DNA from: Acinetobacter sp. ANC 7912
Lineage (GTDB): Bacteria > Pseudomonadota > Gammaproteobacteria > Pseudomonadales > Moraxellaceae
Assembly (NCBI RefSeq): GCF_039862785.1
Contig: NZ_CP156795.1
Span: 496,001 to 560,000, forward strand
Direction of reading: 5' to 3'
Length of the DNA: 64,000 bases
Shown: positions 59,221 through 64,000 of the stretch, piece by piece
Numbering within the stretch: position 1 is the first letter of the stretch
Layout of the letters: each line of letters starts with the position of its first letter
Translations under genes and position numbers: made by a program
The notes under the pieces: model-generated
Told to the model about the DNA's origin: nothing
What the model saw: the letters and a program-made list of their open reading frames with translations, nothing else
Database searches by the model: none

Positions 59221-59535
59221 ATGATCCGTAAACAAGAAATTACAACATTTGAGTTCCCAGAAGGTGCAGTGATCTGGGATGTTCGAGATTCTAGTGCTTA
59301 TGCAGAAGCACATCTGAAAGGGGCGGTGAACCAGCCGATCAATAACCTTTCAGAGGAAAGCCTGACTCAAGTGTCCGCGGATCAGCCAATTTATATTCTG
59401 TGTGGTGGTGGCAGTAAAGCCCCTCGTGCTGCGGAAAAACTGGAAGGTTTTGACAGCTCACGTGAATACGTCATCCTGATGGGTGGTACACGTGCTGCCC
59501 GTGATGCCGGTATGCCACTGGAACAGGGTGCCTAA
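59221..59535 (+). CDS. Single-domain rhodanese-like protein
   Basis: The 104-residue protein has IWDVRDSSAYAEAHLKGAVN and an active-site loop around Cys61 (ILCGGGSKAPRAA). It may transfer sulfane sulfur. AAAGGAG precedes the ATG at 59221, so I reject an upstream start at 59194. Terminator at 59549. Confidence 0.88.
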   Translation: MIRKQEITTFEFPEGAVIWDVRDSSAYAEAHLKGAVNQPINNLSEESLTQVSADQPIYILCGGGSKAPRAAEKLEGFDSSREYVILMGGTRAARDAGMPLEQGA

Positions 59536-59548
59536 CATCCTTTCAGTG

Positions 59549-59573
59549 AAAAAGCGCCTAAGGGCGCTTTTTT
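59549..59573 (+). terminator. Terminator after the rhodanese gene
   Basis: AAAGCGCC, loop TAA, GGGCGCTTT, then a T run. Confidence 0.85.
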
Positions 59574-59590
59574 GTTGTCTTTATTTCTTC

Positions 59591-59703
59591 AAAGTTCCTA
59601 GTTCCCTCTTTTGAAAAAGGTGAGCCATATATGGCACAAGAGGGGGGATTAAATTCTTTGTATAAATCCCTCCCAACCTCCCTTTTTCAAAGGGAGGAGC
59701 TTT
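59591..59703. repeat. MITE-like imperfect inverted repeat, about 113 bp
   Basis: The outer arms AAAGTTCCT...TTTTGAAAAAGG (59591-59620) and CCTTTTTCAAAGGGAGG...AGCTTT (59680-59703) are imperfect complements. Inside are a GCCATATATGGC palindrome and a second stem (GGGGGGATT with AATCCCTCC). It has no coding capacity and lies just past the 3' end of mnmC. It looks like a dispersed non-autonomous repeat. Confidence 0.5.
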
Positions 59704-60819
59704 AACTTTTTGGTTTAAAATATGGCTTCTTCGCTTTTACTTTCTTTTCAAAGCGTCGTACATCCAGCTTTTTGATCATATTGATTGACGCCGGGCAGGC
59801 TTCTCCCAAAATTTGCGCTGCTAAAATTTCACTGCATAATGGTGCAAACAGGAAGCCTTTGGAACCCAAGCCTGCCAGGCTATAGATTTCCTTATCCTGT
59901 TTTAGCTTGCCGAGCAGAGGGAAATAATCCCGGCTTTGTGCTCGGACTGAAGCACGACCGTGCCATTCACTGATCTCTGCCAAAGTTTGGGTATATTCGG
60001 GGAAAACCGAATGGATCAGCTCGCGGTTATGTTCATGGTCTTCTTTCAGTACTTCAGTATCATCGCGATTGACACAGAAAGAAGCACCTAGCAGCAAATG
60101 CTTGTCATCCAACTGGATACAGTAACCACCGTAGCTATAGGCAATATTTGGATCGAGTGATTGTCCATTATTTTCTACCCAGCTGACCTGACCACGAATT
60201 GGCTTGAGGTCAGGAAGACCTTCAATCAGTTGTGGTGTATTCAGGGCGGTGCAGACGATGACATGGTCAAACTGTCCTAAAGATTGATCATCAGCAAACG
60301 GTTCTAGACGTGGCTCAGCTTCAATCCGGCTAATTTCTGCCTGTAAATATTGAATATTCGGATGCTGCAGGATTTCATCACGTAGCTGATGAGGATAGAC
60401 ACCACCTGACTGCTTTAAAGCCAGAGCAGGGTATTCAGTATCAGGCTGCTGATCCTGAGCAGGAGTTTCCAGAATACCAGCAGGGTATTCATCGGCAAGT
60501 GCCAATAAATCTTCTGGTTTCTTGATTGCCAGTTGATGGACTTGAAAAGGACGAAAAGCCTTAAAGCAGGCATAGTGATTCAGGGCATGTTGCCAGGCCT
60601 GGGTCATCATATGCTCGGCACTTTGTTCAATTGGAGCGAGCTTGGGATTCAGTAAGGCTAAAGGATTACCGGAACCACCAGAAAGTGGTGCTGTACGGTC
60701 AAATAGAGTGACCTGATGACCACGGCTGGCAAAGGCCCAAGCGGTACTTAGACCTGCAATACCCGCACCAATGACAGCAATTTGGCGAGCTTGATATTTC
60801 GGTTCGCTATTTAGCGAAG
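59702..60819 (-). pseudogene. mnmC: MnmC oxidoreductase half, out of frame with its N-terminal half
   Basis: This FAD-dependent half reads from just after the A9 tract: it begins TSLNSEPKYQARQIAVIGAG with the FAD motif GAGIAGLS, then SGGSGNPLALLNPKLAP, and continues to KKAYF-like basic residues at the end. It is in a frame that needs one extra base relative to the methyltransferase half; ten A instead of nine would give a fused MnmC of normal size. An internal ATG at 60610 gives a shorter product lacking the FAD motif, so it is unlikely to work alone. Confidence 0.85.
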
Positions 60820-61614
60820 TTTTTTTTTAGCAGTGTCTTCTGGGGTTTCTGATGTATTTTCAGATTCAGGCGGATTCCAGACCGCTTTCAACATTTCACG
60901 TTTATGGCCAAAGCCTCGTGGACGTGAAATAGAAATACCATGATTTCTAAGGCCACGTTTTAATACGCCAGCCACACTAAAAGAAGAAAATGTGGTGCCG
61001 TAATCCGATAGCCGAACAATATTATTTAGTACATTTTCTTCCCACATATCCGGATTGCAGGAAGGGGCAAAACCATCCAGGAACCAGGCATTGACTGCTG
61101 CAGTTTTTTCCATGCGTGGAAATACATCATGTGCATCACCGAGCCAGAGATCCAGAGAAAAACGTTCTTCTGGGAAACTGAGGCGGTGACAGCCAGCAAT
61201 TGGCAGAGGGTATTGGTAAATTAGCTGATCGGCCAGCGGTTTCAGTTCTGGCCAGGCATTGAGGGCACGGATTAGATCAGCTTTGGAAAGCGGGAATTTC
61301 TCGACGGAAATAGCATGCAAGCGGCTGTGGTTATCAGGACGTACCTGCTGCCAGAGTTGCCATAAGGCAAGAATATTGAGTCCGGTACCGAAGCCTGTTT
61401 CACCGACACAGAAATATTCAAAAGGTTTTAGTTCCGCAAGTCGGGTGCTGAGATCATTACCATTTAAAAACACATGGCGTGTTTCTAGCAGGCCATTGTC
61501 CTTGGAAAAATAAACATCACCGAACTGTTTGGAAACTGGCACATCAATGCCATCCACCAGCTGCCAATCCAGATCGGCAGTTTGAATTGCGTGTGACAAA
61601 ACAGGAACCTTCAA
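60811..61614 (-). CDS. mnmC: MnmC methyltransferase half
   Basis: These 267 residues form the methyltransferase domain of MnmC, which completes 5-methylaminomethyl-2-thiouridine at the tRNA wobble base. It has the SAM motif VGETGFGTGLN (about 71-81) and the catalytic DGFAPSCNPDMW. The frame ends EDTAKKKLR then TAA, directly after a run of nine A (60820-60828). With one extra A the protein would run into the oxidoreductase half. The methyltransferase domain itself is complete, so partial function is possible. Confidence 0.88.
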   Translation of the reverse strand: MKVPVLSHAIQTADLDWQLVDGIDVPVSKQFGDVYFSKDNGLLETRHVFLNGNDLSTRLAELKPFEYFCVGETGFGTGLNILALWQLWQQVRPDNHSRLHAISVEKFPLSKADLIRALNAWPELKPLADQLIYQYPLPIAGCHRLSFPEERFSLDLWLGDAHDVFPRMEKTAAVNAWFLDGFAPSCNPDMWEENVLNNIVRLSDYGTTFSSFSVAGVLKRGLRNHGISISRPRGFGHKREMLKAVWNPPESENTSETPEDTAKKKLR

Positions 61615-61635
61615 TACATCAGCAAAGGGAATAGC

Positions 61636-62160
61636 TTACCACTGACGGCGACGCTTGGTATAAACATAGCTTGCGATCAGGAAGCCCAGCAGCACGCCAA
61701 CGGCTAGTGTTGCAGCGCCGTAGAGGAACATCTGGGCACTGCGTTCACTTTGCAGGACCTGTACCTGAACCCCGAGATTATCGTTTTTCAGTTGCAGTTC
61801 CTGGTTTTGTGCCAGCGCTTCCAGATTGGCTTTTTCCAGTTGTTGCAGACGAGTCGCCTGGTCTTTGACCAGCGCTTTGACTTTGGCATCTTGCTGGGCT
61901 TTATTTTTGGCAATTTGTTCAGCAGTCAGTGGTTTGGCTGCCGGATCCTGCACCAGCGCATTGGCTGAGGCAGCAACCGGTTTGATGCCGGGCTGATTGG
62001 CCGGCAGGGTTTGAGGCGGTGTATTCGCTACCGCAGCTTGCACAGTTGCTGTCGTATGTTGCGCTGGTGCAGCCGCAGGAGCTGCCGGTGTTACTTCAAC
62101 TGCCCAAGCAGTTGTGCAGGCAAGGGATAGACCGATTAAACTGGCAATTACAGCGTGCAT
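61636..62160 (-). CDS. Secreted coiled-coil membrane protein of unknown function
   Basis: The 174-residue protein has a signal peptide (MHAVIASLIGLSLACTTAWA), an Ala/Pro/Gln-rich segment (about 22-85), a coiled coil (about 90-140) and a C-terminal membrane helix (AATLAVGVLLGFLIASYVY) followed by KRRRQW. It likely spans the periplasm. No family is recognised. It sits between mnmC and the yciI-like gene on the same strand. Confidence 0.65.
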   Translation of the reverse strand: MHAVIASLIGLSLACTTAWAVEVTPAAPAAAPAQHTTATVQAAVANTPPQTLPANQPGIKPVAASANALVQDPAAKPLTAEQIAKNKAQQDAKVKALVKDQATRLQQLEKANLEALAQNQELQLKNDNLGVQVQVLQSERSAQMFLYGAATLAVGVLLGFLIASYVYTKRRRQW

Positions 62161-62165
62161 AAACC

Positions 62166-62468
62166 TTATCCTTGAGGGAATGCTTTGTTAAATGGTTTAA
62201 CGTCAATATGTGAATAAACGCCTTCTTTCAGGAATGGTTCTTCCTTCAACCATTCATCCAGTGCTTCACGGCTGTCAAAGTCGACAATAATGGTACTGCC
62301 ATAAAAACCCGCCTGAGGATTACCCGGTTCTTTAGGCATCGCGCCCGCAACAATCAGACGACCTTCATCATCTAACTTTTGCAGACGTTCCAGATGTTGT
62401 GGACGGATAGCAAGACGTTTTTCTACTGTACCTTCCTGGTCGGTGCAGGTAACAACAAATAATGGCAT
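62166..62468 (-). CDS. YciI-family protein
   Basis: The 100-residue protein has the YciI dimeric ferredoxin-like pattern: RPQHLERLQKLDDEGRLIVAGAMP and EEPFLKEGVYSHIDVKPFN, with a conserved His/Asp pair. The function is unknown. It follows the yciB-like gene, matching the conserved yciB-yciI neighbourhood. Confidence 0.9.
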   Translation of the reverse strand: MPLFVVTCTDQEGTVEKRLAIRPQHLERLQKLDDEGRLIVAGAMPKEPGNPQAGFYGSTIIVDFDSREALDEWLKEEPFLKEGVYSHIDVKPFNKAFPQG

Positions 62469-62495
62469 GACAGTTCTCGATATTGAAGTGAGATA

Positions 62496-63107
62496 TTATT
62501 CGGCAGATTTGAAGTATTTGCGCAATACAATGAACTGCACAATGATAAAGGAAAACATCACGATCATGTCACCGAATGCAGTAAATTCGCCCCAATATTT
62601 TCCGTTCATAAATATATAGGCAAAGAAACAATGCAGGAATGACATAAATGCAAACATCGCTGCCCAGGCATAGTTGAGTTTGATCCAGCCCTGTTCGGTT
62701 AAATTGAAGACCGGGCCAAACAGGCGCTGAATCAGTGGCTTTTTATCTTTACTAAACCAAGGGGATAACAGGAACACGCCGGCAAAGACCAGATTCAGCA
62801 AGACTGCTTTCAGACGGATATAGAAATCATCGCTGAGCATCAGGGTGATGCCGCCGAAAATCACCGTCATGAACAGTACCAGCCATTGCTGTTTGTCCAG
62901 ACGGAATTTCTGGAACACGAACAGTGCACCATAGACCACTAACATGGAAATGATCAGACCTGTAGTTGCTACCAGAATATTATTATTGTCGACACCACCG
63001 CCAGAGCCGATCAGTTCAAGTAGTGGGTGGTGGGTGTCTTTCGGATCTACTGTCTTATATAAATAAAAGAAAATAATGAGTGGCACAAAGTCTAAAAGTG
63101 CTTTCAT
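62496..63107 (-). CDS. yciB: Inner-membrane septation protein YciB/IspZ-like
   Basis: The 203-residue membrane protein begins MKALLDFVPLIIFFYLYK and has about six helices with WFSKDKKPLIQRLFG and LNYAWAAMFAFMSFLHCFFAY, typical of septation protein A. E. coli YciB (179 residues) contacts the elongasome and divisome. I start at the ATG at 63107; the longer frame to 63209 overlaps the divergent gene. Confidence 0.9.
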   Translation of the reverse strand: MKALLDFVPLIIFFYLYKTVDPKDTHHPLLELIGSGGGVDNNNILVATTGLIISMLVVYGALFVFQKFRLDKQQWLVLFMTVIFGGITLMLSDDFYIRLKAVLLNLVFAGVFLLSPWFSKDKKPLIQRLFGPVFNLTEQGWIKLNYAWAAMFAFMSFLHCFFAYIFMNGKYWGEFTAFGDMIVMFSFIIVQFIVLRKYFKSAE

Positions 63108-63151
63108 GTTAGAGTATCTAAATCTGATCAAATAAATGTCATAGTATAGAG

Positions 63152-64000
63152 ATGCACGGCGTAGATTTACATACACACAGCAATATTTCTGATGGAACCT
63201 TGAGTCCACAACAGCTGGTTGAGGCAGCAGCAGCCTGCTTTATCCATACGCTGGCATTGACTGACCATGACACCATGGATGGGCTGGAACTGGCACGTAA
63301 TGCTGCGAAAGATCACACAATTAAGATCATTTCAGGGGTGGAAATTTCCAGCCAGTGGTCTCGTCCAGCCACCAAGAAAAATTATGGTGTACATATCGTA
63401 GCGCTGGATGTACAGAATCCTGAGCCGTTACAAAAAGTATTACAAGAACAGAAACGCATCCGGGCTGAACGTTCCAAAAAGATCTGTGATCTGCTAATTC
63501 CTCTAGTGGGACAAGATATTTATCCGGATGTGGTTGCTAAAGTCGACAATATTCCAGATCGTGTGACGCGTACCCATATTGCCAAAACACTGGTCGAAAA
63601 AGGCATCGTGACCCGGCCACAGCAGGCTTTTGATAAATACATCAAGGAAGGCAAAAAGGCCTATGTAAAATTTGATGGTTTGGGACTGGAAGAAACCATT
63701 CAGGTGATTCATGCCAGTGGCGGTTATGCCGTGCTGGCACATCCGACCCGCTATGATCTGTCTGCAACCAATATCCGTTATTTAATTGAAATCTTTGCCA
63801 AGTTTGGTGGCGATGCCGTTGAACTTCCGCCTGCGATTGATCCTCTGTCTACACGACAGATGGTGGATCGCATGATTGCTGAGCATGGATTAAAAGTTTC
63901 GGTCGGCAGTGATTTTCATGGTGAAAATATGCCGTGGATCAAGCTCGGCAATATTCCCAGTTTAAAAGAAGGGCAGGTCGGTATTTGGGAGAGTTTTAAA
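63152..64000 (+). CDS. PHP-domain nuclease (YciV/RNase AM family), 3' end outside the window
   Basis: From the ATG at 63152 the frame stays open for 283 codons to the window end with no stop. It has HTHS (DLHTHSNISDGT), TDHDTMDG, PGVEIS-like SGVEISSQW, AHPTRYDL and a SDFHGEN motif, the metal ligands of PHP phosphoesterases. E. coli YciV (293 residues) is a 5'-3' exonuclease on 5S and other rRNA precursors and on 3',5'-bisphosphonucleotides, so little of the gene should be missing. It diverges from the yciB-like gene with 44 bp between. Confidence 0.88.
   Translation, partial: MHGVDLHTHSNISDGTLSPQQLVEAAAACFIHTLALTDHDTMDGLELARNAAKDHTIKIISGVEISSQWSRPATKKNYGVHIVALDVQNPEPLQKVLQEQKRIRAERSKKICDLLIPLVGQDIYPDVVAKVDNIPDRVTRTHIAKTLVEKGIVTRPQQAFDKYIKEGKKAYVKFDGLGLEETIQVIHASGGYAVLAHPTRYDLSATNIRYLIEIFAKFGGDAVELPPAIDPLSTRQMVDRMIAEHGLKVSVGSDFHGENMPWIKLGNIPSLKEGQVGIWESFK

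Noticed and set aside
60610..60819. mnmC as two separate genes of normal kind
   Set aside because: The FAD motif lies upstream of the only good downstream ATG, so a true second gene would lack its cofactor site; a frameshift of a fused gene explains it better.

Overview
The window is about 64 kb of an Acinetobacter-like gammaproteobacterial chromosome. This rests on gene content and order (sdhE with a ygfX-like gene; prlC next to a YheV-type gene; ybeY-ybeZ-miaB; an rRNA operon with tRNA-Ile and tRNA-Ala in the spacer), on the 16S sequence, on several families common in that genus (DUF2789, a DUF6670-like protein, an IS30-family element of the IS18/ISAba125 size class), and on moderately low GC. 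No plasmid, phage or CRISPR signature was seen. Most of the DNA is ordinary housekeeping chromosome; the accessory content is four insertion sequences and one short AT-rich gene cluster.

Layout. 1-6.1 kb: end of sdhE and a ygfX-like gene, a 35-codon ORF behind two GntR-type palindromes, a lipoprotein, a rhombosortase, a TRAP permease fusion and an EamA exporter broken by an amber codon. 6.1-13.1 kb (minus strand): coiled-coil membrane protein, YheV-like zinc ribbon, prlC, a DpnI-like nuclease gene split by an IS30-family element, and rnr. 13.3-14.7 kb: tRNA-Ser and three identical tRNA-Arg genes, two of which bracket a dihydrofolate-reductase-like gene. 14.7-20.3 kb: envelope and redox genes plus an EamA fragment. 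20.3-23.5 kb: about 850 bp of very AT-rich DNA leading into a three-gene cluster (small secreted protein, CsgG/HfaB-like lipoprotein, repeat-bearing secreted protein) that looks like a minimal curli/holdfast-type fibre system. Two hairpins with fully complementary loops lie just ahead of the third gene.

23.5-30.3 kb: xpt, a DUF3108 protein, a TonB-like protein, a monooxygenase-fold protein, an IS200/IS605 element with tnpA and tnpB, and the first IS4-family copy. 30.3-39 kb: ybeY, ybeZ, miaB, slt, an RNase T2-like protein lacking its catalytic histidines, mdh, and the second IS4-family copy in inverted orientation. Both IS4 copies sit exactly on the dyad of a rho-independent terminator, with target duplications of 10 and 12 bp. 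39-44.3 kb: three tandem DUF2789 genes, a 2OG-Fe(II) oxygenase, rlmJ, pssA and others. 44.3-50.2 kb: a complete rRNA operon with two promoters, processing stems and a terminator. 50.2-64 kb: Na/Pi cotransporter, Lpd-like flavoprotein, an Ig-like surface lipoprotein, a 34-codon lipoprotein, trxC, thioesterases, yajQ, rhodanese, mnmC split by a frameshift at an A9 tract, yciI- and yciB-like genes, and a PHP-domain nuclease running off the end.

The main functional groupings are RNA maturation and ribosome upkeep (rnr, ybeY, ybeZ, miaB, mnmC, rlmJ, rRNA and tRNAs), envelope biogenesis (slt, pssA, TonB-like, lipoproteins) and the small fibre-like cluster. Identifications come from reading motifs and family resemblance; no database search was run.
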